Assembly (NCBI RefSeq): GCF_000244895.1
Contig: NZ_CM001441.1
Span: forward strand, 3,926,226 to 3,990,225
Source: Desulfosporosinus youngiae DSM 17734
GTDB lineage: Bacteria > Bacillota > Desulfitobacteriia > Desulfitobacteriales > Desulfitobacteriaceae
Reading direction: 5' to 3'
DNA length: 64,000 nt
Positions 1-11,574 of the stretch are shown here, in pieces. Position numbers and translations under genes: made by a program. The notes beneath the pieces were generated by a model. It worked only from the letters and a program-made list of their open reading frames with translations, made no database searches and was not told the origin of the DNA. Position 1 is the first letter of the stretch. Each line of letters begins with the position of its first letter.

Positions 1-61
1 ACTAAATTAATACATCTGTCTGATCAATCATTTCACTGAAAGTTCCTGCCTGTGCCGTTTG

Positions 62-1453
62 TTAAAACTCACAGGAATTCGCGGTTCTAGGGAATGAAAT
101 CACATCCCGAATATTGGCCATACCCGTCAAATACATAATCACCCGTTCAAAACCCAGACCATACCCGGCATGTTTCACACCGCCATACCGCCTTAAGTCA
201 AGATACCACCAGTAATCCTCTGCGTTCAGTCCGGATTCCTGCATACGCTGCTGCAGGATATCCAGCCGTTCTTCCCGCTGGCTTCCCCCGATAATCTCAC
301 CAACTCCGGGAACGAGCAGGTCCATAGCGGCTACCGTCTTGTTGTCGTCATTCAGCCGCATATAGAAAGCCTTAATATCCTTAGGATAATCTGAGACAAA
401 GACAGGTTTTTTGAAGATCTTTTCAGTCAAATAACGTTCATGCTCAGTTTGAAGATCCATCCCCCAGCAAACAGGATACTCGAACTTGACATTTTCCCTT
501 TGCAGCATTTCCACAGCCTCTGTATAAGTAACACGAACAAATTCCGAGCTTAGGATATTTTCCAAGCGATCAAATAAGGTCTTATCGACAAACTTATTAA
601 AGAAGGCCATTTCCTCCGGAGCATTGTCCAAGGCATATTGGATCACAAACTTCATCATCTCTTCAGCTAAATTCATGTTATCTGAAAGATCAGCAAAAGC
701 AATCTCCGGTTCAATCATCCAAAACTCAGCGGCATGTCTCGCCGTATTGGAATTTTCTGCTCGAAACGTCGGCCCAAAGGTATACACATTTCGAAAGGCC
801 ATGCAATACGTCTCCACATTAAGCTGACCACTTACTGTCAGGCTGGTTTCCCTGCCGAAAAAGTCTTTGGCAAAATCAAGGTTGCCCGATTCATCCTTGG
901 GCGGCAAAGCCATATCCAAGGCAGTCACCCTAAACATTTCCCCTGCGCCTTCAGCATCACTGCCGGTAATAATCGGAGTATGTACATAGACATATCCCTT
1001 CTCCTGAAAGAACTTATGAATTGCGTAAGCAACAACGGATCTCAGCCGAAAGACAGCCGCAAAGGTATTCGTTCTCGGGCGCAAATGGGCAATAGTCCTC
1101 AAATACTCAAAGGTATGCCGCTTTTTTTGCAGAGGATAATCCGCCGCAGACAAGGCCAGAATCTCAATGTTTTCCGCCTTCACTTCAAAGGGTTGTTTGG
1201 CACCCGGTGAAGAGACCAGCTCACCTTGGATACGGATCGCCGAGCTAATGGTCAGCTTCCCGATCTCAAGGAAATTATCCAGACTCTCTTCGAAAACGAC
1301 TTGAATATTTTCGAAGAAACTTCCATCATTGATTTCTATAAAGCCAAATGCTTTGGAGGTACGCACAGTACGAACCCATCCGGAGAGTTCTACTTTTTGA
1401 TTGAGAAACAGGTCTGTCTCTCTGTAAATTTCCTTAACAGTCACTAATTTCAT
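62..1453 (-). CDS. asnS: Asparagine--tRNA ligase
   Basis: Charges tRNA-Asn with asparagine in the cytoplasm. The N-terminal OB-fold anticodon-binding domain (about residues 1-110) is followed by a class II catalytic core. Motif 2 is visible as [15 protein letters not shown] and motif 3 as the [13 protein letters not shown] stretch near the C-terminus. Length is 463 aa, normal for bacterial AsnRS. The open frame extends six codons further upstream, but the ATG at 1453 is preceded by GAGGAGG at good spacing, and the upstream ATG would overlap that site, so 1453 is preferred. The Asn rather than Asp assignment rests on overall resemblance to AsnS. No T-box leader is visible upstream. Confidence 0.95.
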   Translation of the reverse strand: MKLVTVKEIYRETDLFLNQKVELSGWVRTVRTSKAFGFIEINDGSFFENIQVVFEESLDNFLEIGKLTISSAIRIQGELVSSPGAKQPFEVKAENIEILALSAADYPLQKKRHTFEYLRTIAHLRPRTNTFAAVFRLRSVVAYAIHKFFQEKGYVYVHTPIITGSDAEGAGEMFRVTALDMALPPKDESGNLDFAKDFFGRETSLTVSGQLNVETYCMAFRNVYTFGPTFRAENSNTARHAAEFWMIEPEIAFADLSDNMNLAEEMMKFVIQYALDNAPEEMAFFNKFVDKTLFDRLENILSSEFVRVTYTEAVEMLQRENVKFEYPVCWGMDLQTEHERYLTEKIFKKPVFVSDYPKDIKAFYMRLNDDNKTVAAMDLLVPGVGEIIGGSQREERLDILQQRMQESGLNAEDYWWYLDLRRYGGVKHAGYGLGFERVIMYLTGMANIRDVISFPRTANSCEF

Positions 1454-1531
1454 GATTTTCCTCCTCAACAATCCTCATTGAGAGTTTAGGCATAGTTTAC
1501 TTTGCAATTATACCTGATTAGATTGCCGACT

Positions 1532-3550
1532 TCAAATCACAAACCGCTTACTTTGGGCCTTCAAGTCCTCCGTCAAGAGAACCAGTCCTTGCGTACTTTC
1601 ACGAATCATACCAACCGCTGCACTCATCTCCTCTGTGGAAGCGGCAATTTCCTCTGCAGCGGCCGCATCTTCCTGGCACATACCCGAAATCTCCGAAACT
1701 GACCTGGTGATTGCGTCCCCCATCTGAACAACCTGCTGAACCTCATCCTCCATTACCCTTAACATTTGAGCCACTGATTGCGTCCCTTGGGATATTTCCG
1801 TAAATTGCTCCAATGCCTGTTCTCCTATATCTGATTGTTCTTTGATCAAAAGAACAGCTTCTTCTGAAGCTTGGGCAGAGCTTTCTACATTTGAAGTCAC
1901 TTCATTGATCAACGCCGCAATCTGTGAGGCGCTTTCTCTGGAGCCCTCAGCCAACTTACGGACTTCTTCGGCTACTACAGCAAATCCTCGTCCGGCTTCA
2001 CCGGCACGCGCCGCCTCTACCGCCGCATTAAGGGCAAGGAGATTAGTCTGCTCAGAAATCCCCGTAATAATCTGAGTAATCCCGCGGATTTTTCCGGTTT
2101 GTTCTTTAAGAAGCTGACTTCCGTTCTGAATCTCCCCAACTTTGTCCGCAAAGGTCCGCATCTTATCCGCCAGATGTTTCATAATTGTTTCTCCGCTAAC
2201 GGTTCGTCCACTAACGTCGGTGGTGCTTGCCGCAATGTTCTCGATATGTCGTGCCAAGGTTTGAATGCTTTGATTAATACCCTCACTTTGTACATTCATC
2301 TCACTCGTACGCTGGGCAATCGCCTGAGAACCGCTGGCAACCTGGCCAACACTCTCAGACACTTGGTCTGTCCCTTTGGATGTTTGACTGACAGCCGCTG
2401 AAATTTCTCTTGAAGAACTCTCGACCCGCTCTGCCACTTGGTTTATTGAAGAACATGTTTCCCTGGTATTCTCCAGCATCTTTTTCATGGCGAGAGCTAA
2501 GGTTTCCAACTCTCCGTACCAATTTGTCTTAATATCAAGGTTTAAATTTCCCGTTGCCAGAACTTCTGCATCCTTTGTCAACTGAATCAGCGGCCGGGTA
2601 AGAGTTAATGAAACCAAATATCCGGCAGCGACTCCCAACAAAAGAACCAATAATCCCACCAGCAAGACCCAGCGTTTCAGAGCGCTTAGCTCTTGTTCTA
2701 TCCCTTCCCGCGAGACTGCCGTTTTGATATACCCTTTCACGTCTCCCCGGTAGTCTTGGAAGGGAATGAGCGAAACATTGAAACGGCCATCCTCACTTAC
2801 CGTAAATTGAGCCTGCCCATTGACAAGTGCTTTCAGCGTACTTTCCGGTACGGGGAAATTATCTTCACTGGTACCTGCCAGCAGACCGCCATTCTCTTTC
2901 ACCTTTTTGACCATGGAAGTCGCTGGATCGAGAAGATAGATAAAATAATCCCCAGGGTTCTTTTTTTGCAAAGACTCTAAAAAGTCTTCTCCGAAATCCA
3001 TTCCATACTCTACAGTACCAACCCACAGCTCTTGGTACTTGACCGGAACCACCACTCGAAATCCGTATCCTTCGACCCCTTCTTCCAATCCTTCCACAAT
3101 TTTATGTTCTAAATTGGCAGCCACCACTGTCGGGCGAATCTTTGAAAGATCATCTCCAAATTTATTCGGGGAATGTGCCCGGTAAAAGGAAATGGCTGGT
3201 GAGAGATGAAACTGGAGTTGGCTAAAGCCTTCCTTCTTAATCTCGTCAAAAACAGGCTGAACCAGACGGGCAACTGTGGTTCGGTCTTGTTCAGCTAAAG
3301 CCTTTGCCACGTCTGGGTTCATAGTCACGGATAGTACAGACGACTTTGCCCGATCCATACGATTAACAAATTCATCCTTAATTCCCTGTTCCACAAGTCG
3401 CTCTGTTTGAAGTTCACTGGTTTTAAGTAGTTTTTCAGCATTCCACAGGCTAGCGCCGGATAAGGCCGCCACCACGACAATAATCACCATCCCGGCTACA
3501 AGAGTAATTCGAGTTTTAATAGACATGGAATGTTTGCTCCGTTTTGACAT
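1532..3550 (-). CDS. Methyl-accepting chemotaxis protein with dCache-type sensor
   Basis: Transmembrane chemoreceptor of 672 aa. It has a first membrane helix at about residues 13-34 and an extracellular double-Cache-like domain at about 35-285. The [16 protein letters not shown] stretch resembles the dCache_3 family. A second helix lies near 291-313, then HAMP, then a long cytoplasmic coiled coil. The highly conserved signalling tip is present ([19 protein letters not shown], followed by [16 protein letters not shown]). The ATG has a GGGGGAG ribosome site. It stands alone, far from the cheA/cheW genes at 47.6-50.0 kb that it may signal through. The ligand cannot be predicted. Confidence 0.93.
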   Translation of the reverse strand: MSKRSKHSMSIKTRITLVAGMVIIVVVAALSGASLWNAEKLLKTSELQTERLVEQGIKDEFVNRMDRAKSSVLSVTMNPDVAKALAEQDRTTVARLVQPVFDEIKKEGFSQLQFHLSPAISFYRAHSPNKFGDDLSKIRPTVVAANLEHKIVEGLEEGVEGYGFRVVVPVKYQELWVGTVEYGMDFGEDFLESLQKKNPGDYFIYLLDPATSMVKKVKENGGLLAGTSEDNFPVPESTLKALVNGQAQFTVSEDGRFNVSLIPFQDYRGDVKGYIKTAVSREGIEQELSALKRWVLLVGLLVLLLGVAAGYLVSLTLTRPLIQLTKDAEVLATGNLNLDIKTNWYGELETLALAMKKMLENTRETCSSINQVAERVESSSREISAAVSQTSKGTDQVSESVGQVASGSQAIAQRTSEMNVQSEGINQSIQTLARHIENIAASTTDVSGRTVSGETIMKHLADKMRTFADKVGEIQNGSQLLKEQTGKIRGITQIITGISEQTNLLALNAAVEAARAGEAGRGFAVVAEEVRKLAEGSRESASQIAALINEVTSNVESSAQASEEAVLLIKEQSDIGEQALEQFTEISQGTQSVAQMLRVMEDEVQQVVQMGDAITRSVSEISGMCQEDAAAAEEIAASTEEMSAAVGMIRESTQGLVLLTEDLKAQSKRFVI

Positions 3551-3902
3551 CTGATCTCCCCCAGTTCTGATTCACTTGCCGATTTTTGTAATTTAAAATG
3601 ATCTAATTGGGCCGACTACGATATAGCTGTTTAAGATTTTTTACTAGACAAATAACTGAAGACAAATAGCCTCGAAAAGGAACATATCTCTTCGAGGCTT
3701 ACATTTCATTCAATCTAAAATGTCTAAACTTATTGAGCACCCCTTTCCATAAAGGTCTCGAATAAACACTCTAAAAAACCGTCCTAAAAACTTAAAGACC
3801 CCAAAAAGGCAGTTTCTCGCACAGGAGTGAACGAATCGTACGTAGAGGCGGTAAGGCACAACTTCTTGAATTATCAATATTTTACCTCACATATCACAAA
3901 AT
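3551..3902. other. Non-coding stretch between MCP and DUF523 genes
   Basis: No convincing gene. It contains one small inverted repeat (AGCCTCGAA at 3668 pairing with TTCGAGGCT ending at 3699) with no clear T-run, so it may be a weak terminator or mRNA-end structure. No clear sigma-A promoter for the MCP gene could be picked out by eye. Confidence 0.5.
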
Positions 3903-3947
3903 AAAGGTAATATCCCCGACATAATTATTGTCAGGAATATTACCTTT
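3903..3947 (-). terminator. Intrinsic terminator of the MutS-like/DUF523 operon
   Basis: AAAGGTAATAT pairs with its complement across a partly paired centre. On the minus strand the hairpin is followed by a T-rich tail (TATTTTG). It lies 28 bp past the DUF523 stop codon. Confidence 0.65.
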
Positions 3948-3974
3948 ATCAAAAAAACAACTTAACCCTTCCCA

Positions 3975-4475
3975 TTATTTTGTGTGCTCTGCTGCCTTAT
4001 CCTTTGTGATCAGCTCAATTAATCCCTCCTCGGTCAGCTCTTCTTCTGAGTAAATCGGGATATCACGCTGTTTCAGTAGAGCAGCAGTCACACCTTGTCC
4101 AGGAATCAGGCGATGGGCAAAGCTTCCATTATAAATATAATTAACTCCGCAGGAAGGGCTCCGCTCCTTAAGAATCGCTGCTGTTACACTAACCATCCCC
4201 ACAATTTTCAAGACTTCCTTTGCTCCTTGAATGAATTGTAAGCTTACTTCATCTCCGTGCTCACCCCGGGCAGAGCTTTTTCCCTGAAGCACTTCCCACC
4301 CGGTTCCATTAATAATCTCCACAGGATCACGAGGAGTTGGCAATCCTCCCAATTGTTCAGGGCAAACCGGAATAAACCTTCCTAAAGAAGTATAGTTCTG
4401 AATTAATGCATGGGCATTTGACTCACCATTATACTTCGCATTTAATCCCAGCAAACAGGAACTCACAAGAATCAT
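3975..4475 (-). CDS. DUF523 family protein
   Basis: Small cytoplasmic protein of 166 aa matching DUF523 over its length. It shows the conserved N-terminal SSCLLGLNAKYNG, the VCPEQLGGL motif and the ERSPSCG motif, which together give several invariant cysteines and suggest a metal or redox role. Biochemical function is unknown. Its ATG overlaps the stop of the upstream MutS-like gene by 4 nt, so the two are translationally coupled. That pairing is the only clue to function. Confidence 0.85.
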   Translation of the reverse strand: MILVSSCLLGLNAKYNGESNAHALIQNYTSLGRFIPVCPEQLGGLPTPRDPVEIINGTGWEVLQGKSSARGEHGDEVSLQFIQGAKEVLKIVGMVSVTAAILKERSPSCGVNYIYNGSFAHRLIPGQGVTAALLKQRDIPIYSEEELTEEGLIELITKDKAAEHTK

Positions 4476-6283
4476 AGCTTATTTTCCTCCACATCAATTC
4501 CAGCCATTTTGATTAAATACATAGCATTACGAGTCGTTGAAATACCTGGCCGCAGTTTATAGTCAAAATGGATTTCATTATTTTTATAATACTCCCGAAA
4601 ATGATAATTCCGGATTCTCCTCTCACTCTCATGTTCCATACTCCCCAACTCTAAATCATGGGTTGAAACCATACCCATCGCCCCGGATTTACTCAACTGC
4701 TGAATTAGAACCTTAGCTCCGGCATGCCGGTCTTGAGAGTTCGTTCCTTTGAAAATTTCATCTAACAGGAAGAAAATGTTGGAGTGGGTCTTCGACGCAC
4801 TGACAATCTGCTTGATCCTTAACAGCTCTGCATAGAACGAAGAGATGCTTTCACCAAGATTATCACTGACCCGCATACAAGTATAAATCTGGAGTATCGA
4901 ACAGCTGAACACTTTGGCACATACCGGGGCTCCGGCATATGCCAAAACAAGATTGATACCCAGCGTTCGAAGCAAGGTGCTCTTGCCGGACATATTTGAA
5001 CCTGTAATTAACAATATACCGGAACGTCGATCCAAGGATAAATCATTGCATACCGCCTCTTTCAAAAGGGGGTGTCCCATACTAACCGCATCAATACCAG
5101 GCCTTTCAGTGATAATCTCCGGAATCACCCAGTCCTGGTGATCAAAGCGAATGATTGCCAAACTTGATAAGGCCTCCAATTCGCCGATAGTCTCCAGCCA
5201 CCGAGTAAGATAACGGCCCGACCTTTCTTTCCAGGATTCCAGAGCAATCATACACTGGATATCCCAAAGTGTGAGAATGTTAATCGCCAAAAACATTGAA
5301 TTATCCCGGTTAGCTATTAGCTCAGCAATACTCGAAAGCTTTTTGATTTGTTTAAACGCCGGTTTTTTATCACGATCGTATAAACCCAGCTTTAAAGCCT
5401 TGAGATAATCCGATTGGAAGGATCGCTTTTCGAACCGTTCCAACATTTTCTCATAGATTTTAATGCTCTCTTTATAAGTATAAACCTCATTCAGTGCTTT
5501 GCCCCGTTTCTTTCCGGTAAAGAGGATGATTGTCTGAATTATAACACCCGTCAGCGGATACCAGTAGGAGACCTTTGCTGTCATAAGGTAAAGCAGCAAA
5601 AATGTAATTGTGACGATCGGCAGCGCCCGGACTGAAATTAAAACGCCTGGCCGCAGATACGATTTATCATAGGTTTTAGCCCATTCAATAATGGCATTTG
5701 GAGACTTGATCGGGCCTTTAGCCATTTGGGCTTCGGCTAAGAACCGCTGACGCCAGGCAAGATTCCCCGCAAGTTCTTTAATTGCCTCTTGCTTCTTTTG
5801 AATCAATTCAACGTTTGTCGGAGGCTCGGTCAGCCACTCTTTCAGTTTATTCCGGCCGCCAAAGGTCTTAGCTGTATTAATCCACTGAAAAAGCGAACCA
5901 ACACCAAAAAGGTCAAGATCTTCTGAGTAAGGGTGTGCTGAGTCTTTAAAGTCCTCCCCTGCATCTGAGAAGGTTTTCCATTCTCCGCCAAGGCGCTTTA
6001 AAGCCTGATCATAGACTTCATAAAACACTTGATTATAATTTTGCCTTGTTCTTAAGTTCTGATGCCAGATTACCAAGGCAACGAAAGTGACTATGGTCAA
6101 AGCCATAATTCCAAAACTCCACGAAGTACTGTGAGTCATATAAAAAAAGCCTGCCAGTCCGCAGCCGGCAAGAAACGTGATGAGTCTTACATTGCTTAAT
6201 TGGTTAATAGTCCGAGTTAGTCTTTCTTTCCGGCCGGCATAATGCTTTGCGCGTTTTTCATATAGAATTTTTGGGTCTTTCAA
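4472..6283 (-). CDS. Membrane-associated MutS domain V-like ATPase
   Basis: 603 aa. The C-terminal third is a MutS-type ABC ATPase: Walker A GSNMSGKSTLL, Walker B FFLLDEIFKGTNSQDR and the STHDLEL switch. The N-terminal part lacks the mismatch-recognition and connector domains of MutS1. It instead carries two hydrophobic hairpins (about residues 30-68 and 220-255) that look like membrane segments, followed by a helical lever/core region. It therefore belongs to the poorly studied short MutS-like proteins and should not be called mismatch-repair MutS. It is first in a two-gene operon with the DUF523 gene. The substrate is unknown. Confidence 0.85.
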   Translation of the reverse strand: MKDPKILYEKRAKHYAGRKERLTRTINQLSNVRLITFLAGCGLAGFFYMTHSTSWSFGIMALTIVTFVALVIWHQNLRTRQNYNQVFYEVYDQALKRLGGEWKTFSDAGEDFKDSAHPYSEDLDLFGVGSLFQWINTAKTFGGRNKLKEWLTEPPTNVELIQKKQEAIKELAGNLAWRQRFLAEAQMAKGPIKSPNAIIEWAKTYDKSYLRPGVLISVRALPIVTITFLLLYLMTAKVSYWYPLTGVIIQTIILFTGKKRGKALNEVYTYKESIKIYEKMLERFEKRSFQSDYLKALKLGLYDRDKKPAFKQIKKLSSIAELIANRDNSMFLAINILTLWDIQCMIALESWKERSGRYLTRWLETIGELEALSSLAIIRFDHQDWVIPEIITERPGIDAVSMGHPLLKEAVCNDLSLDRRSGILLITGSNMSGKSTLLRTLGINLVLAYAGAPVCAKVFSCSILQIYTCMRVSDNLGESISSFYAELLRIKQIVSASKTHSNIFFLLDEIFKGTNSQDRHAGAKVLIQQLSKSGAMGMVSTHDLELGSMEHESERRIRNYHFREYYKNNEIHFDYKLRPGISTTRNAMYLIKMAGIDVEENKL

Positions 6284-6631
6284 AATTTGGCCTCCTAAAT
6301 TTAAAACAGATTGTCGCCTAAATAATGACGCAAATGATTCCAGTATAAGTATACACGAATCAATTCTTTATTTCCATATTATTACATGCTTCTTTGAGCT
6401 AAACTTTTCCTCACTTTTCCTCCTTCTTAATTATTCTGCCTCTCTGAATCAATACCTTCTCCCAGTTATTCTATTCAGGAATTTATTCATCTTTAATAGC
6501 ACTCCTATAACCAATTTTTACTTCCTGAGTACTCATTGATATTCTCCTTATAAGTAGTTATGAGCCGAAGAATGTAGTAAGATAGTTGATAGATCGATTT
6601 TGTTTGGAATTACAACTGGAGGAACTAAATA
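6284..6631. other. AT-rich divergent intergenic region
   Basis: About 350 bp between the divergent MutS-like and DUF815 genes. It must hold both promoters, but none matches consensus well enough to call. The only clear element is the CTGGAGGAACT ribosome site just before 6632. No structured RNA is recognised. Confidence 0.5.
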
Positions 6632-7975
6632 ATGAGCCAAAAGACATTAACGACCACATTGCTGGCACTGGATTCTCTGTCTATCTATCGAGGACTGCTG
6701 AACGATAAAGTAATCAACAGCCTGCGGTCCCTGCTTTATTGTCTAAACAAAACGGATACTGAACTTAGAGAGATTGTCAATTCATATAACGATTATTACT
6801 TTGAACTGGCCAAAAGCGGTACGATGTCATTGCAAGAATACATCCTGGACAAGATAGTTTTCGATGAAAATCCATTTACATTTAACTTACAGGCTGTGCA
6901 GAACAACGGTTTTGACCCTATTCTGGAAAAGGCTGCTTCAAATGATTTAAAAGCGCTTCAACTGGTTTCCAAACTTGAGCCAGCCATGATCAAAGCAGCA
7001 CTTAATCAGTTATTTGAAGAGCCCGGCTGTCAGACATTGATTGAGGGGCTCCCCGATTGGGCAATTATACCTCAAACTTCCGGCAGCCTTGCCCATATTC
7101 AACAAATTAAAGAGCAGTTTTGCCGTTCTATTCAATGGGCTGAGTGCCTGAAGGAGCTTAAAATTTTCCACAGAACTTACGGGTGTGGTGTATTCGCGCG
7201 TTACATTGCCTTTGTATGGGAAAAAACAAATGGACAAGGTTACCTTAAGGGTATAGATCATCCTGATCCAATTACTTTAGATGAGTTAGTGGAATACCAA
7301 AACGAACGTTCACCAGTGATAGAGAATACTCTTCAGTTTCTGAAGGGTTTTCCGTCCAACAATGTACTTTTATATGGTGACAGAGGCGCAGGAAAATCAT
7401 CAACCGTTAAAGCCATACTCAATGAATATCATACACAAGGATTACGCATGGTTGAGGTCCCCAAAGCCTATCTTGCCGATTTTCCGCTAATTATCCGGCA
7501 GCTGAAAAACAGAGCTCAAAAGTTCATCATCTTTGTTGACGATTTAGCATTCGGAGACAATGAGGAAAACTATACCTCGCTCAAGGCCGTACTTGAGGGC
7601 GGACTTGAAAGCAAAACCCCTAACATACTTATCTACGCAACTTCCAACCGAAGACATTTAGTAAAAGAGTATTTCAGCGAAAGGGCAGGCTTACATTCAG
7701 GCAACCATAATGAAGAGGTTCATGCCGGGGACAGTATGCAGGAAAAGCTTTCCCTCGCGGATCGTTTCGGAATAAACGTTGTTTTCTCTTCACCCGATCA
7801 GAAACGTTATTTGAAAATTGTTGAAGGGATCGCTGACAGCAGAAATTTGATAATTGACAGGGAACGCCTGCAGCGAGAGGCTTTGCAATGGGCACTATGG
7901 TATAACGGACGTTCTGCAAGGACTGCTAAACAGTTTGTCGATTGGATCGAGGGACATTTAAACTTGAATATCTAA
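6632..7975 (+). CDS. DUF815 family AAA ATPase
   Basis: 447 aa cytoplasmic P-loop ATPase. Walker A is LYGDRGAGKSSTVKA at about residue 250, Walker B is IIFVDDLAFGDNEENY, and a sensor-1-like IYATSNRRHLVKEYF follows, all typical of DUF815. The N-terminal 230 residues are a helical region without a recognised domain. A GGAGG site precedes the ATG by 9 nt. The gene is monocistronic, closed by the hairpin at 7991. Family members are uncharacterised; an AAA remodelling role is only inferred. Confidence 0.85.
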   Translation: MSQKTLTTTLLALDSLSIYRGLLNDKVINSLRSLLYCLNKTDTELREIVNSYNDYYFELAKSGTMSLQEYILDKIVFDENPFTFNLQAVQNNGFDPILEKAASNDLKALQLVSKLEPAMIKAALNQLFEEPGCQTLIEGLPDWAIIPQTSGSLAHIQQIKEQFCRSIQWAECLKELKIFHRTYGCGVFARYIAFVWEKTNGQGYLKGIDHPDPITLDELVEYQNERSPVIENTLQFLKGFPSNNVLLYGDRGAGKSSTVKAILNEYHTQGLRMVEVPKAYLADFPLIIRQLKNRAQKFIIFVDDLAFGDNEENYTSLKAVLEGGLESKTPNILIYATSNRRHLVKEYFSERAGLHSGNHNEEVHAGDSMQEKLSLADRFGINVVFSSPDQKRYLKIVEGIADSRNLIIDRERLQREALQWALWYNGRSARTAKQFVDWIEGHLNLNI

Positions 7976-7990
7976 CCGATTTAATATCCA

Positions 7991-8026
7991 GTCAAAAGGG
8001 AAGAGGCACGCCTCTTCCCTTTTGAC
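7991..8026 (+). terminator. Strong hairpin terminator after DUF815 gene
   Basis: Perfect 16-bp stem (7991-8006 with 8011-8026) and a CACG loop, 16 bp past the stop codon. The T-run lies inside the 3' arm. It could act in both directions. Confidence 0.75.
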
Positions 8027-8268
8027 AATAGCTAATTTCTTCCACCGGAATCCAAACCTCATTAACAGTCAGTGATCGTATTTAAAAATTCTTTGATACA
8101 CTCCCACTCGTTCAGCTTTTCTTCGAATTTGCATAACAATTTGTAATTACATCCCATAAGGCGATCCTCATATCCTTAACAAATGACACCCGTTCTTCGT
8201 AGACCTACAATGGGTTGAAAGGAGTTAACCAGACACATTGCTTTCTCCTGCTTTCTAAGTTTTGTCTT

Positions 8269-8508
8269 TCACCTAAAACGTTTCTCAAGACTGAGCAAAT
8301 CCTCGACACGTTCGCTCATATAATTATAAGAATCTTCGATCCCCTTATTATAAATATAAGGCCCGATATTAATTAGAATATAATCAAGAAGAAGCTCAGC
8401 GCCTAAATTGCTAAGATCTTCATCCCTCTCATTCGCGAAATATCTCTTAAGATCCTCTATAAGAACTTCTCTGATTTCTTTCCTGAGCTCTATCTCCATT
8501 TTCTTCAA
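8269..8508 (-). CDS. DUF2164 family protein
   Basis: 79 aa, highly charged, cytoplasmic. The middle (LLLDYILINIGPYIYNKGIEDS) matches the DUF2164 pattern of a hydrophobic 'GP.IYN.G..D' core. Function is unknown. The start chosen is TTG at 8508 because GGGGGG lies 7 nt upstream of it; the in-frame ATG at 8499 would be 16 nt from that site. Single-gene unit. Confidence 0.75.
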   Translation of the reverse strand: MKKMEIELRKEIREVLIEDLKRYFANERDEDLSNLGAELLLDYILINIGPYIYNKGIEDSYNYMSERVEDLLSLEKRFR

Positions 8509-8661
8509 TTCAAATCCCCCCTTATTCGCCTGACCAAAAACTGTTATTTTATTATACCTATAAGTTGAATTTAGTACATCCTGTATAACACCGGTTACTC
8601 AATGAATAAAAATCCACAAATTGGATGATAATGTAAATATAACGGAAAGGAGTTCATTGGC

Positions 8662-9018
8662 ATGGATGATTATTTTGATAACCTTGATAGTACAGAAATT
8701 AACTTAAAGTACTTTACAGAACATCATGGGACCATTTATGATGCCTATGAAAAATACGGCCAGCTAATACATAAGGATGGCGGACCCTTAGATGAAAAAA
8801 CATGCTGGCTCATTAAAGTAGCTTTATCTACGGAGTGCCAATACCCAAGAGCCTTAAGAACACACATCCTAAAAGCCATGAAATGCGGCTGCACTAAAGA
8901 GGAAATCGAACACGCTATTCTCTTAGTGGCACCTAGTGCAGGATTTCCGAGAACCATGCAAGGCATTTTAATCCTAAGGAAATTGTTAACCGAAGCTGAA
9001 GGACAATCGATCCACTAA
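8662..9018 (+). CDS. Carboxymuconolactone decarboxylase (AhpD-like) family protein
   Basis: 118 aa, one CMD domain. It has the family helix pattern CWLIKVALS, then RALRTHILKAMKCGCTKEEIEHAI, ending with RTMQGI. The characteristic AhpD CxxC pair is not present in the usual place, although KCGC gives two nearby cysteines, so peroxidase-type redox activity is uncertain. GGAG lies upstream of the ATG. It is probably monocistronic, with a hairpin terminator at 9046. The true substrate is unknown. Confidence 0.8.
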   Translation: MDDYFDNLDSTEINLKYFTEHHGTIYDAYEKYGQLIHKDGGPLDEKTCWLIKVALSTECQYPRALRTHILKAMKCGCTKEEIEHAILLVAPSAGFPRTMQGILILRKLLTEAEGQSIH

Positions 9019-9045
9019 GCCCAATAGATCTAGGCTGAAACTTCA

Positions 9046-9082
9046 AAGTCCTCTTCCTTAAACAGGCGGGAGGACTTCTTTA
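9046..9082 (+). terminator. Probable terminator after CMD gene
   Basis: AAGTCCTC (9046-9053) pairs with GAGGACTT (9070-9077), followed by CTTTAT. It lies 28 bp past the stop. Confidence 0.55.
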
Positions 9083-9152
9083 TGCCCGCGGTCCCTTCTT
9101 TATTTGAACCGTTCGGCTATTGCTTTTCTCAACCTATACCTAATTGTAATAA

Positions 9153-10823
<1,671 letters not shown>

Positions 10824-10878
10824 CTCCGTTAATTTTGGCATAAATAGCTTAAAATATGGTTATTAGGAAATATACTAT

Positions 10879-10906
10879 TTGACATCTGTCATTATTTTGT
10901 TATACT
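10879..10906 (+). promoter_or_regulatory. Sigma-A promoter for zinc-ribbon gene
   Basis: TTGACA at 10879-10884, 16-bp spacer, TATACT at 10901-10906. It is about 120 bp upstream of the ATG at 11028, leaving a leader of roughly 115 nt. It is the best consensus promoter seen in the left part of the window. Confidence 0.75.
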
Positions 10907-11027
10907 GATATAAGCTCGTAAAAACTTGTGGATTTAGCAAACCTTCTCTATTGCCTAAGGCTCTGGGATGAAGTTGTTGAACTTGCCATGTAGAGCACGG
11001 GTAATATATTTTTGGAGGTTTTTTATA

Positions 11028-11333
11028 ATGTTTAATGACAAAATTCTAAATTGCAGAGACTGTGGACGGGATTTCGAATTTACCGCATCTGAACAAGAGT
11101 TCTATGCAGAAAAAGGATTCACTAACGAACCTGGTCGCTGCCCTGAGTGCCGTGCAGCCAAAAAAGCACAAAACAGAAACAACGGCGGCGGATATGGCCG
11201 TCAGCAACGTGAAATGTTCCCTGCCATTTGCGCTACTTGCGGAAAAGAAACAACCGTTCCTTTCCAACCATCAGGCGACAAGCCAGTTTATTGCCGTGAG
11301 TGCTATCAACCACGTTCACGCAGCAATTGGTAA
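11028..11333 (+). CDS. Small zinc-ribbon (CxxC ... CxxC) protein
   Basis: 101 aa with four CxxC knuckles: CRDC at residue 9, CPEC near 38, CATC near 68 and CREC near 90. They form two probable zinc ribbons joined by a basic, Gly/Asn/Gln-rich linker (NRNNGGGYGRQQR). This fits the 'probable zinc-ribbon domain' family. The frame is open to an earlier ATG at 10968, but TTGGAGG stands 11 nt before the ATG at 11028. A nucleic-acid or ribosome-related role is a guess from basic charge and fold. The strong promoter and terminator suggest high expression. Confidence 0.8.
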   Translation: MFNDKILNCRDCGRDFEFTASEQEFYAEKGFTNEPGRCPECRAAKKAQNRNNGGGYGRQQREMFPAICATCGKETTVPFQPSGDKPVYCRECYQPRSRSNW

Positions 11334-11350
11334 TCACTAATCAGCACACT

Positions 11351-11384
11351 GAGACCTTCCTAAGCTTGCTTGGGAAGGTCTTTT
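11351..11384 (+). terminator. Intrinsic terminator of zinc-ribbon gene
   Basis: GACCTTCC pairs with GGAAGGTC in an extended stem and is followed directly by TTTT. It lies 18 bp past the stop codon. Confidence 0.85.
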
Positions 11385-11476
11385 AATATACTATTTCGTA
11401 TTCGTAAGCACCAAACATAGTAGATCTCAATTCATTCTTTGGTGGTGCCGTCAGCGACATGGAGGTCTTTCTAAGC

Positions 11477-11514
11477 ATACGGGCAGCTCCAACTTCTTGT
11501 GGAGCTGCCCGTAT
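11477..11514. terminator. Hairpin between convergent zinc-ribbon and dmsC genes
   Basis: ATACGGGCAGCTCCA at 11477 pairs with TGGAGCTGCCCGTAT ending at 11514. No clean T-run follows on either strand, so it may be a transcript-end stabilising structure for the dms operon rather than a classical terminator. Confidence 0.5.
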
Positions 11515-11574
11515 CATCTATTGCTTATTTGAACTTGGATTTAAAGTCTAAAACGTAATTACGCGTCTTTGAGC

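Noticed and set aside
734-1210. Plus-strand open frame opposite asnS
   Set aside because: asnS motifs are complete on the minus strand; the plus frame lacks a ribosome site and any family resemblance.
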